Positions 1 to 10,277 of a stretch of 64,000 nucleotides of DNA are shown here, piece after piece. Source of the DNA: Phytophthora quininea (Eukaryota > Oomycota > Peronosporomycetes > Peronosporales > Peronosporaceae); the NCBI GenBank assembly GCA_011947345.1, contig JAAVTG010001025.1, forward strand, positions 25,191 through 89,190, written 5' to 3'. Position 1 is the first letter of the stretch. Each line of letters starts with the position of its first letter. The position numbers and the translations under genes are program-made. The notes below the pieces were generated by a model. The model worked only from the letters and a program-made list of their open reading frames with translations. It was not told where the DNA came from and did not search any database.

Positions 1-31
1 GCGAAAACCCAGCTAAAAACCTTACTGCATC

Positions 32-2841
32 ATGTCAGATTGCTCCTGCACTCCAAGAGTCAAAGAATACATGCAGCGCACTGTTGAGGAGGTGGACACA
101 AAGCGCCACTTGCTCTATGTCAAATACCAATGTACGGGAGACACTAAGGGCTGTTTTTCTACCGTAGCGCCATCTTACATCCAGCGCGATGCACAAGTAC
201 TCATGTATTTCCCTTATGTACTGACGAAGAAGTTTGGATTATCAAAATCGCTGATGGAGATGGTGCACGACGGCATGACGTCGCCACATGGAGTATCGAG
301 TACGATCAGGAATATCCGACGGCGGCGAGAAAAGCGATACTATAAGCTGCTTTGTATCTTTGCAAGCCGAGTCACGCAGCAGCAGCTAGTAAACGCCTCG
401 TATTTGGCGCCGACATCACCCGCTGTGGACCAGTACGTCTCGCAACAGAAACCATTAGGTGCAGAGACTCTCACAGATGTGGCTGCAGACAACCGAGCTG
501 TACAGCTCCTTGTGCGAACAGATGATGGCTAATTTGAAGGTGAAGAAGGTTCTTCGCGTCGATCATTCAGTGAAATTTTGCAAGCGGCTCAAAGTGTGGT
601 CCGGGGGACAGGCAGGCGAGAGAGTATGACAGACGCTAAGATGCTGCTGCTGCTTGAAAATGAGATTGGGCAAATTGTTGGCAGGCGGTTAACTCGTTCG
701 GAAAACCACGACGAAACTCGCGAGCTGCTGGAACAGGTGAAGGGAATTTTCCCAGTTGATGAGGCCGATGAGTGGTTTATTGTTAGTGACAACGCGAATG
801 CGATCCGGAGTTTAGTGGCAAGTGTGTTCGGAAGTTCATCAAGCGTTCGACAAGATCCGTTTCATGTTGTGCAGCGCTTTACAGATAAAGTAAAAGGCAA
901 GGTGGAAAAGAAAGCTTTGTCAAAGCAACTGCATCATGCATTGTATTCTGTTGATGGGGAACTGCGACCGCCTGGAGAAATGGAAGAGAAATTTACAAGT
1001 GTTCTTCAATGCGTCTCACCCAGCGACATCAGTTGTAGCGCCCAAGAATGGAATGGCAGCACAGAGAGCAACATAAAGCAGATCCAACGAGGCGACTTGT
1101 TTGTGAAAAGCAATGTGTACAGCGAAGGTGGAGGCAAAGACGTCCGAATTGTATCTACAAGCCAGCTCGAAGGGTTCCACTCCGCACTAAAAACAATATT
1201 GGCTCGGTCCGTGTCTGGTGAGGTAGGTCTGCGGATCCTGGACTTATTCATTCTGCAGCACAACCTCAAGATTGGGTCCAAGTATGGACGAAATCCGCCC
1301 CTGCAACACGCTGACCTTCTCACGTTAGCCCGAACAGCAACCTTATGCCGTGGAGTAATACCAGAATCTCCGCAACTTGGGTTTGCAAACCTTCTCATGT
1401 CCAAACCGCTGCGGCAACCGGCTTACCGAGCCTCGACAGCGCTGGACTTCGAATTTACACAATGGCAGCAGATGTTTGAGACGGCAAAAATCGATACTCG
1501 TGCACTGGAAGTTAATCTCCAACGCTCTCGCCAGCACAGCACCAACATACGCGAGCTTTTGGCCAAGCAAATTGCCTTCACGGCGAGTGGCAAGCTGCCT
1601 AAAGCTGCATTCTTCAATTCTCTGTGTCTCACCGAACTGGATTATGAAGCTTCTGCTGGCTTCTCTGGCGAGGAGTACACGCTGCTCAGGCAAGTGCACC
1701 AAGAACAGAAAACTTCAGGCCAGGTCTGGGCAGATTGCGCTATGGTTACGACTATCATGTACAACATCGTCGTTTCGTCGAACTCGAACCACAGGCTGAA
1801 GCTGAGGCGGCGTAGTTTTGCCACGTTGTCGACTAAAATCCAAGGTCTTGAAGCAGAATTCTCGTCGCAACCATTGGAGACGAAGCCGCAACAACTTTTC
1901 CACTTTGCGCCAGCCGATGTGTGCTTCGAGAACTCTCCACGTGAGCAGGAGTTGCAAATACAGCTATTCACAGCACTCCGAAAGATGTCAGGAATCCGCA
2001 AACGGAGACAGATATTTGCAATGGTCTATGACTTTGCGTGTTTTGTATGGATTGGAATACATCCAAAACCACGAGCGGCGCTACTCGCGCGTTGGGATAA
2101 TCTCAAGCACAAGTCGAATCAAAATGCCAACTTGAAGATCAAGCTGAAGCTGACCCCGCAATCCTCTCCAGCATTCAACCCGGCAAAAGCTGTTGCGTGG
2201 CAGCACCAGTAGACTCTTCAGTGATAGCTCTTTCTCGTGTCGAGCGTCAAGACGAAGCTGATAGTCCAGCCTACCTTTCCACAAATGTTCAATCATCTCC
2301 ACCCTCCCCAACAATTGCTCCAGCGACTACTAGTATCAACAAAGCCGCAGACTCCACGAATTTGGGCAGGAACGCTCACAATCAAGAAGCAACTGATTCC
2401 CCGCCTGTAAAGGGGACACAACAATCCAATGTGTTGATCCAAAAGGTGCCGTGTTTGCCACTGGCGCTGACTCCGCGGTGTTCTGCAGCTATCTCGCCGG
2501 AACACTTAAAAATGTTGCGTTCGCTTGTGGATTCCATTCCAAACTCGAATGGCAAATGGGAACACATCCAAGCCGTGTATACTGCCTATTATCCACATGC
2601 ACCACTGTCGAAAAATGCACTCCGTTGCCGCCTGAAGGAGAAGAAGGCCGTCCCAAGGCCTTCGCCGGATGCCAAGAGCGCGGCAGTAACGTCACTGCCT
2701 GCAGCTCTCTCGAACGAGACCTCCTCACTGCGGAAGCGCAAAACGACTTCTTGTTTAAGCTGCCGACAGCGCAAGAAGAAGTGCGGGGATCTAGTGAGAA
2801 ACCCTATTGCATGCAGCCAAATAGCACCAACAACAACGTAG
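32..2841 (+). mobile_element. degenerate DDE transposase gene (DUF6729/KDZ-like)
   Basis: The stretch reads as one transposase broken across frames. An N-terminal domain (32-532) precedes three acidic positions that fit a DDE catalytic triad: Asp in RVDHSVK (codon 561-563, another frame), Asp in VSDNANAIRS followed by QDPFHVVQRF, and Glu in SQLEGFHSALK, the last two in the long frame ending at 2212. A further frame overlapping by about 15 nt continues to 2841 and ends in a Cys/Lys-rich CLSCRQRKKKC motif, perhaps a DNA-binding tail. The N-terminal frame stops at TAA 530-532, and at least two shifts are needed between 500 and 620. The left end lies outside the window, so terminal repeats cannot be seen. 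The family name comes from motif layout and is tentative; DDE transposase is the firmer call. Confidence 0.6.
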
Positions 2842-3199
2842 CAAAGACAGTCAGACTTGAGCATTATTTTGCTTAGCAATAACATGCTGAACGTACCCAC
2901 ATTGGCCAAGCAATAGCCGCTGTCACTGTCTTCGGTGGCCAAGGCGTCTGGTGCACTTCCACGGCGGCAGCGCTTAGCGCCGCTTCGACTCGGAATACTG
3001 AGGAAACAACCGGGACAAAAAGCGGTCGAAAGAGGTGTGATGTGGTGAAAAGTGGTGCCGATTGGTTGCGGGTCAGCCCCAGAAAACGTATAACCCCGCT
3101 CGTTGTCGATCAAAAATAAAGTGCACCTTTACTGTACCTGGAATGCGGTACTATGATTTGTATACACCCTTTTGTCCATTTTGGAATCAGGCGTGTGTC
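2842..3199. other. intergenic; no gene seen
   Basis: About 360 nt between the broken transposase and the PH-domain gene. No conserved reading frame, RNA gene or repeat was recognised. It presumably carries the promoter of the downstream gene. Confidence 0.4.
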
Positions 3200-4864
3200 A
3201 TGGCGGAGGAGGCTGTATCCGAGCTTCTGTGCGTCCATCTCGGGCTGGTGGACGTCAATGCGCTGCCGGAAGACGCGGTGAAGGACTTCCGGGACTTGTA
3301 CCGCCTGCCGCTGCGCTCGTTCAAGGACAAGTGCGCGCTGTTGGCTGCTGCGGAGGCCTCAGGCTGCTCGGCTGTCATCTTGGACGTGTTGTTGTTTGTG
3401 TCGGAGACGATGGCGCCGTCCTTATTCCGCAAACAATTGGCCACTTTGCCCTTGGCATTGAGTCAATGGGTACACTACCTGGTAGAGCAGTGCATGGTCA
3501 CCAATGAGACCGTGTCGCTCAGTGCACTGAAAGGGTTATTGGACTTGTACGCTGCCACTCAACGGTACAGGGAGCTGGCAGCCATGCTGCTGTCGCTGGT
3601 GTTTTACGACCGAGACTTGGCCAGATCTTTAAAAGTCACAGACGACGTGCTGGACATTGCCAAATACTATCGTCATCGATTCCCTGTGTGGATTCTAGAC
3701 TTGCTCCATGAATATGTGACGCTGTCTAAACTGCAGCTTCAAACGGAGAAGGAGGACGCCAACACAGCGCCACAAGTTCGCAGGATGGAAGCGTATCTGG
3801 ACAAGAGAGCAAGAGGAGTGGGGAACCTACAGGCCAACTGGAGGATGAGATACGTGCAGCTCATGGAGAAGGAGATCGTGTACTTTAAACATGATAAAGA
3901 CAAGGCGAGTAAGTCCAAGCACCGTCCGTTCCAAGATATGAGGAAGAAAGGGAACAAGAAGGGCAACTTGCCGTTGGCGAGAGGTATGCAGGTAGAGCCG
4001 TTGGATTACAGGGGAAAGTTCTCTCTTCGACCGTGTTGCGTCAAAATTTGTGACGCTGCCGGGGCGGAAGAGCTCATCTTGGACGCATTCACGCCCGAGG
4101 TGCAACGCCAGTGGGTGGCGGCGATCTCTGCTAATGTCAAACGGTTGGAACTTGACCCGCGTTGGTTGGCATTTCCACGTCGATGTGTGCACCGCATGAC
4201 TGTGGGCGAGTTCTTGAGGTACTCAATGTTGTACCATGGCGACGCCAAGAAAAACCATACGCGACACAGCGAATGCCAGCCAGGAACATTGCGCGAGCGC
4301 TTCAACATCGACCCGAAGCGATACTTGTTCTCAGCACTAGTGACTTGTGCTCTAGTACGTGACTGGAAGACAATGGAGGCTCTTGTCCAGCCTCGTAGCG
4401 CCATGTCTGCGATCCGATCGCTATTCCCAGCCGGGAACAGTGCCAAGCTCGCCACCTCCTCAGCTCCCGGGTCGTCCTCTGTGTGGAGCTCAACACCGCC
4501 GCCCGCACCGTCGCGCTACTCGATCTGGTCTAACAGCACTGACTCGGCTCCATCGTCAGGCCGCCAGTCTGTTTCCTCGACTGCCACTGCTCCTCCAGCG
4601 GCAACTGGAGGCAATAGTGTGCTCCGAGGCATGGTTGATGCAAGTGCCATCGGCTACGGAGCTATCCTCGACATTGCTGAGCAGCGAAATGCTCCGCCCG
4701 ATCTCTTGATGTTGCTGGAGTCACTGCACGAGAAGAACGACGCCAAACGCGGTGGATCTGCTGGCTGGTCCTGTCGTCGTGATGTGGACGCCAACGACGC
4801 CGCGTCCATGAAGATTACCATTGCCATTCCCGAGAGTGTCCGTGCCGATACGAACTGGGAGTGA
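3200..4864 (+). CDS. PH-domain protein, function unknown
   Basis: Intronless frame of 554 aa from the ATG at 3200, which has G at -3 and G at +4. The open frame extends upstream (ATG at 3143), but that part is of lower coding quality. Residues 1-190 are helical and Leu-rich without a recognised domain. Residues about 194-315 read as a pleckstrin homology domain: AYLDKRARG, then NWRMRYVQL, a basic loop, and a closing helix with RQWVAAISANVKRL holding the conserved Trp. PH domains usually bind phosphoinositides or proteins at membranes. Residues about 400-510 are Ser/Ala/Pro-rich. No catalytic domain is visible, so a membrane-recruited scaffold is the simplest inference. Confidence 0.8.
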   Translation: MAEEAVSELLCVHLGLVDVNALPEDAVKDFRDLYRLPLRSFKDKCALLAAAEASGCSAVILDVLLFVSETMAPSLFRKQLATLPLALSQWVHYLVEQCMVTNETVSLSALKGLLDLYAATQRYRELAAMLLSLVFYDRDLARSLKVTDDVLDIAKYYRHRFPVWILDLLHEYVTLSKLQLQTEKEDANTAPQVRRMEAYLDKRARGVGNLQANWRMRYVQLMEKEIVYFKHDKDKASKSKHRPFQDMRKKGNKKGNLPLARGMQVEPLDYRGKFSLRPCCVKICDAAGAEELILDAFTPEVQRQWVAAISANVKRLELDPRWLAFPRRCVHRMTVGEFLRYSMLYHGDAKKNHTRHSECQPGTLRERFNIDPKRYLFSALVTCALVRDWKTMEALVQPRSAMSAIRSLFPAGNSAKLATSSAPGSSSVWSSTPPPAPSRYSIWSNSTDSAPSSGRQSVSSTATAPPAATGGNSVLRGMVDASAIGYGAILDIAEQRNAPPDLLMLLESLHEKNDAKRGGSAGWSCRRDVDANDAASMKITIAIPESVRADTNWE

Positions 4865-5114
4865 GAAGTTGTTTCATATCAATACATGACCGCTGTCCAA
4901 ATTTTTTGCTGTTTCGCTTAGATGAGTCTTGTCACGTTAACATACAGCAATGCTGCTAGTTCAAGACCGTTTCTCATCGTCCAGGTGTGTTGTCTTTGAT
5001 GATTATCTCAATCAACAACCTCCCAGGACATGCGACTGACACCGAGGAGCTTACCATTCTCCCGGATGGACGCACCATGCATCATACAGCACAGCACGTA
5101 GTTTTTTTCTCGAG
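4865..5114. other. convergent 3' intergenic spacer
   Basis: 250 nt between the stop codons of the PH-domain gene (+) and adenylosuccinate synthetase (-). It holds only presumed 3' UTRs; no gene or repeat was seen. Confidence 0.5.
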
Positions 5115-6755
5115 TTACAACTTATGCTTCTCTAGCGGATGCTGGCGCGTGATGACGTCGAAGCGGTCCGGGCCCACGCCAATCCACTTAATGTGCGTGC
5201 CCAGGAGCTCCTCCACGCGAAGCACGTACTTCTGAGCAGCCTCCGGTAGCTCCTCGAACGTCTTGCACTTGGAAATGTCTTCTAACCAGCCAGGCATCGT
5301 CTCATACTCCACGACCGACTCCTCCAGCAGCTGCAGGTTCGACGGCATACCGTCCAGCTTCTTGCCCTTGTGCCAGTATGCCACGCCGATCTTCACCTTC
5401 TCAAGACCGGTGAGCACGTCCAGCTTGGTCAAGTTCAGCTCCGTGAAGCCGTTGACCATGTTGGAGTAGCGCATCTGCGGAATGTCCAGCCAACCGCAAC
5501 GACGCGGTCGACCGGTGTTGGTGCCGAATTCAACACCAACGGTGGCAAGGTGGCGACCTACTTTGTCGTGAAGTTCTGTCGGGAACGGACCTTCACCGAC
5601 GCGAGTGCAGTATGCCTTGACGATACCGATGATACCGTTCAGACGGTTAGGAGAAATGCCACCGCCAGTGCACACACTGCCGATGCTCGGGTTGCTCGAT
5701 GTCACGTACGGGTACGTGCCAAAGTCGATGTCGAGCATCGTGGCGTTGGCTCCCTCGACCAGGATCTTCTTGCCAGACACGTACGCGTTGTTAAGGTAGG
5801 CGACCGTGTCCACCGTCATAGACAAGATCTGCTTCCGGATGGCCTCGTACGCTTTGATCTCATCCTCAGCGTCAGCCTTGAGCTCGGGGTAGTTGTCCTT
5901 GTAGAACTTGACCAGGTCGCGCATCTTCTCCGAGAAGTCGTCAAAGTAACGGAGATCGCCGACACGGATGCCGTTGCGCAGCATCTTGGACGAGTACGCC
6001 GGACCGATGCCCTTCTTAGTCGTACCGATCTTGTTGCGGCCACGACGCTCCTCGTTAAGCGCGTCAATCTCCTGGTGCAGGTCGAGTACCATGTGAGCAC
6101 GGTCCGAGATCAAGATGCGGCCTTCGTAATTGATCCCCATCTTCTTGAGCTCCTGTAGTTCTTCCAACAGACTTGGAAGGTGAACCACCACGCCATTACC
6201 GATGACGCAGATAGCATTGGGGTTCAGGATACCTGACGGCACAAGACGAAACTTGTACTTCTTGCCTTCGTGCACGATGGTGTGACCGGCGTTGGAGCCG
6301 CCAGCCACACGTAAGATCACGTCGTAGGACTGGGACAGGCTGTCCACCAATTTGCCCTTGCCTTCGTCTCCCCATTGGGCACCCAGCACCACATCCACAC
6401 CGGGGTTCAGACCGTCTGAGTGACGGTGAGGATTGGCCACAGCACTCTCGATGCGGTTGAGCTTGGCCACAACTTCCTTGAGCGTAGCTTCGGTAGCAGC
6501 TTCCTCATCCACTTGTTTACCCCAGCACTTGGCCTCGCCGTCCGCAGTAGCGACACCAGCTGCCCCAAGCAATGCAGCAGCAGCAGCCACTGGCAGCAAA
6601 TGCGAATATCCACGCTGGTTGGCTTGACTGGCTTCCACCGCCAGCGCAGAACGCAGCGTAGCGTTTACATGCGCAGCACGGAACTGCTGGCCTTGACACT
6701 GCGCCGAGAAGCGCGCAGCCACACGACCAGCCTTGGCCACGACGTCCAGACGCAT
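5115..6755 (-). CDS. ADSS: adenylosuccinate synthetase with mitochondrial-type leader
   Basis: Converts IMP, aspartate and GTP to adenylosuccinate, the first committed step of AMP synthesis. The 546-aa frame without introns starts at the ATG at 6755 (MRLDVV); the open frame upstream has only a GTG. The catalytic core begins near residue 118 with QWGDEGKGK (GTP loop, about 127-135), then NAGHTIV, IGTTKKGIGP, FGTYPYVTSSNPS, RPRRCGWLD and the C-terminal GVGPDR, all family signatures. Unlike the usual protein of about 430 aa, it has about 115 extra N-terminal residues: an Arg/Ala-rich stretch with few acidic residues (1-45), then a hydrophobic segment LLPVAAAAALLGAAGVATA (about 53-71). This resembles a bipartite mitochondrial presequence. 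The enzyme call is very secure; the location is inferred. Confidence 0.96.
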   Translation of the reverse strand: MRLDVVAKAGRVAARFSAQCQGQQFRAAHVNATLRSALAVEASQANQRGYSHLLPVAAAAALLGAAGVATADGEAKCWGKQVDEEAATEATLKEVVAKLNRIESAVANPHRHSDGLNPGVDVVLGAQWGDEGKGKLVDSLSQSYDVILRVAGGSNAGHTIVHEGKKYKFRLVPSGILNPNAICVIGNGVVVHLPSLLEELQELKKMGINYEGRILISDRAHMVLDLHQEIDALNEERRGRNKIGTTKKGIGPAYSSKMLRNGIRVGDLRYFDDFSEKMRDLVKFYKDNYPELKADAEDEIKAYEAIRKQILSMTVDTVAYLNNAYVSGKKILVEGANATMLDIDFGTYPYVTSSNPSIGSVCTGGGISPNRLNGIIGIVKAYCTRVGEGPFPTELHDKVGRHLATVGVEFGTNTGRPRRCGWLDIPQMRYSNMVNGFTELNLTKLDVLTGLEKVKIGVAYWHKGKKLDGMPSNLQLLEESVVEYETMPGWLEDISKCKTFEELPEAAQKYVLRVEELLGTHIKWIGVGPDRFDVITRQHPLEKHKL

Positions 6756-7533
6756 CTTGGTCTTCTGCACAACCCGAGAAATCGAGATGTGAGCTGCTTA
6801 CCAACCAAGCAGAACCCAACAATCGGTTGGCCACGTGCGTGTTCAGCCCTCGCTCATCTATGTCGGCTGGACGGTTTACGTATCGCTGCGTTTCTGCCAG
6901 TGACTTCTTCTGCGAAGTCGAACGTGGCAGCGCAGTCGAGTTGCTTGCTTGCTCAGGCTTCCAACGAACTCTGATGCTGGACGAACACTCTCTAATGATG
7001 GCGCTTTCATAGCGCATTCGAGGGCGTTAAGCGCCGCGTTTTGAACAGGAAGATGCCGGGGATCTCGACTTGCTGGTTACGCAGCAAGGAGGGCGGTTTG
7101 CTCGAGCCTGCGGCAGCTAGCGGCGCCGAAGTCGCCCGTGCAGCGCGGTCCAATGCTTCATTTTTGGCAAGATGTGGCCGACATCTGGGCGTTTGTATTG
7201 ACCTATAGAAACTTCAAGTTTAACAAATATTGCCGTGTTCGACACCCTTTCATCGTCCAATCACTGTAGATGTTATCGGAACCGAATGCGGGTACGAGAA
7301 CATGCATTCGGGTATGGATTCAGTACAATAATTTGTACATAGTATGACAATTGTTGTGCATTAGGATGGATGTCATGTGCCTAATACTTAAGCTGAAGCA
7401 CTATCACCCCTCTCCAATGTATTCGGGACCTTTAGTAGCTATATGTGTTGCTATCTTTCACGGCCATATACACGTGGGAACTGTTTCAGAACAAGATCAG
7501 CGAGCGGCTCGCACCACTCCCAAGCAGTCTGGC
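6756..7533. promoter_or_regulatory. divergent promoter region, ADSS / TBCA
   Basis: 778 nt between two divergent start codons, so it must contain both promoters and 5' UTRs. The TBCA-proximal part is AT-rich. No oomycete initiator could be placed with confidence and no further gene was seen. Confidence 0.45.
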
Positions 7534-7914
7534 ATGACGGAGCGGCAATTCAAGATCAAAGTGGGCACTCTGCGCCGGTATGAGGCCTTGTCCGCAATGC
7601 ATGGTATTGACGCTAAATAAGTATCCGTCGACAGCGTGAAGAAGGACTTGGAGTACTACGCCAAGGAGCTGGACGCGCAGAAGAAGAAGATCGACAAGAT
7701 GCGAACGGACAGCAAGGACGAGTACGACATCCGCAAACAAGAAGAGGTGCTGCTGGAGACGGAGACCATGCTGCCAGACTGCCAGTCGAGACTCAAGGAG
7801 GCCGCCAAAGACGTCGACAGCTTCATCAAGGCGCACCGCGACGAGGTGGAGCCGCTCGAGAGCTTCCAAGAGGCGCAGCTGCTGCTCGAGGCGCTGCCAG
7901 GCATCCTGGACTAG
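7534..7914 (+). CDS. TBCA: tubulin-binding cofactor A (beta-tubulin chaperone)
   Basis: Two exons, 7534-7577 and 7635-7914, joined by a 57-nt intron (7578-7634, GTATGA...CGACAG) encode 107 aa, the family's normal length of about 108. TBCA is a small helical-bundle chaperone that captures beta-tubulin during tubulin folding. The splice joins GTLRR to VKKDLEYY, matching the family start in which a KIKTG-type segment runs into the first long helix. The rest shows typical motifs: KKIDKMR, DEYDIRKQEEVLLE and LPDCQSRLKEA. The ATG at 7534 follows the family's short N-terminus. The gene is convergent with the kinase gene, with stop codons about 30 nt apart. Confidence 0.92.
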
Positions 7915-7945
7915 GCAATAGATTGTAATGCCCCTGTTGATGGTA

Positions 7946-10061
7946 TTAGCTATGACTGGAGTTTCGTTTGTCCGGAGTCTTCGTTGCTGTCCGCTCTGGA
8001 GATCTGCTGAGAGGTTTGTCCGGAGATAAACATGGTAGCGAGACCTTGACTGTGTGCGGAGAAAGTTGCAGCTGGTGATGACTGCGAGAGCTAACCAGCG
8101 GTGTGTGAGCTGCTCGAGACGAGTGTTCCGGATGCGGGTGAACTGCGTGGCCATTCTGTGGAGGTTCTGGTCGTTGGGGTTCTGTCGTCAGCGTAGGACC
8201 ATGAGACCTCGCGGCCGACATAGACTTAACTGGAGATAGCTCTCGAGGTTCTGCTGGCGGCCCTGAACGCGGCAAAGGGGTGTCTCCAGCAAGCCAAGCG
8301 TGTTCCAGCACTTGGTCGATGGTAAGTCGTCCAGACGGATTTTCGCAAAGCATTCCTAGCAATACTGCACGCAGCCTGGTTGAATACTTCCAATCGGGAC
8401 TATGGCAAAATTCGCGAACGCGTGTTAACGCCTGAGATTGAGGCCGTGAGTGTTAGTGATAGTTATCAATTGTGGGGACAACAGCAACGTACCGCCTGGA
8501 TGCTCTCCGAAAACTTGGCGTGGTCCTTCAGGATGGACAGCTCATACACGGACATCCAAAGAGACGAAAACTGGGTATTTCCTAGCACCAACTACTTAGC
8601 ATGGATTAGTATCGAGGCAGCGATATCGATTGCCAAGCAGAGCTCGCACCTCTAACAAAATGCAGCCAATACTCCAAACGTCCACTTGAAGGCCGTCGTA
8701 GCTGCCGAGAAGCAGAACTTCAGGTGCAAAAGCCTGGGCTGCCACAAAGTCTCGAAGCGTGTGATCTTGCTCACTTGCTGCCTTTGTGCACAGACCGAAG
8801 TCAATAATTTTAACCGATTGAGCACTTCCTGGCGAGTACAAAATGTTCTCTCTGCAGTTAGCAGAACGTGTTAGACAGTAGACGTCCTTCGAGCAGGTTG
8901 TAGCTACAACCTACGGCTTTAGGTCGCGATGGCAGTAGTTGTGGCGATGCAGAACTTGAACCGCTTGTGCAACATGCTGCAAAAGTGGGCGTATTGTATC
9001 TTCTGGTAGGCCTTCCAGCGGCGCGCCGAAAAACTCGAAGAGATCCTTTCCGCCGCGTTCTGTGACGAGATATACATGCTTCCGTGTGTGAATAACATCT
9101 ATCAGCTGTAGAATACCCTCATGTCGAATGGCGGGATCACTCAGCGACGCGATCTCGGAGCTGATGCGGTGCAGTGATACAAGGTCGACAAGCTTATGTT
9201 TGTCGATCGCCTTGATCGCAAGGTGGGGATGCTCCGGTGTGCTGGACGAATATACCACAGCGTATTGGCCATAACCTAACACTTGCTCAAGCTGGTATTT
9301 GCCGACTGCTGTCGCTGTTTCTGGCAGCTGAGTGGACATTCGCGGAATAGCACGTAAACTCGGATCCCGAGCAGGTAAATACTCCCACATCAATTTTCGG
9401 TGATTCTCCGCCAGCTTGTCATGCTGCGTCTTCATTTCTCTGACATCGTCAAAAAATTGCTCTTGCTCCAGCTCCAAATGCTGCGCCTTTTGAATGGCAT
9501 CGTGCGCTTGCGCTCTGAAGGAGTTCACTTGCTGAGACAGAAACTTTATCTTCTTGCTTTTCCTGCCAATCTTTCGAAGAAGATCGCTGTTTTCGGTAGA
9601 CGTGTTTGCAGTTGAAGCTTCTGCAGGATTGGGGTTGGCTGATGAGGGTCTGCTGTCTATATTCTCTATAGACTTGTTCCCGACAATGGCAGCAACGCCG
9701 TCTCGGTCCAGGTGCAGTCTTGATACAATCTGATAGAAACAATGAAACAAGATCAACTCAAGCCGTTTGCCACATGTTAGGACAATGCCCCAACTTACTA
9801 CTTGATCTGCTTGCAACTCTGCAGGATGCTAACGAAGAAAAAGTCCTAATTAGAGACTAATAATGAAATAGGGGCTACTCCACCTACCGGCGGTAAACTT
9901 GTAAGCGCGTCGATTTGTGATGCTACATCCAAACGGTAAAGAGTTTAGTGCGAAGCAAAACGTGCTCTGTGGGCGGTATCGAAAATACCTTTCAAGGCGC
10001 TCATAACGGCAGCATAGAGTGCGTCCGCGCTACCGTTTGCAACTAAGACCAGGACCTCCAT
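7946..10061 (-). CDS. Ser/Thr protein kinase with N-terminal coiled coil
   Basis: Seven exons read on the minus strand: 10061-9989, 9922-9888, 9828-9799, 9729-8915, 8851-8650, 8591-8493 and 8431-7946. All introns are GT-AG, 58-69 nt, and keep frame, giving 579 aa. Residues about 90-160 are a coiled coil. The kinase domain starts near residue 189 with the glycine loop GYGQYAVVY, the lysine in LAIKAIDK, HRDLKPEN (split by an intron), IIDFGLC, AFAPEVLLLGSYDG, DVWSIGCILLE and the closing ENPSGRLTIDQVLEHAWL. All catalytic residues are present, so it should be active. The last 130 or so residues are Pro/Ser/His-rich and disordered. The first small exon (MEVLVLVANG) is the least certain. Subfamily was not assigned. 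Confidence 0.88.
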
Positions 10062-10277
10062 CGTGTAAGACACCTGTACCAGTTCGCGTAGCAAAGAATG
10101 GGTCGAGGTGGCTGACGACAAAGCGTTTCTCCATGCTAAAGTTATCTGAGCCCCTTGGTATGTAAAACATTCCCGCTTATTCAAAACGAATAGTCAAAGT
10201 CGATGACCCGTGTTTGAGTTAGTTCCACTGCTGTCTCTTTTTCACGTCATGTGCATTTTCCAATTGTACCCTCCCTT

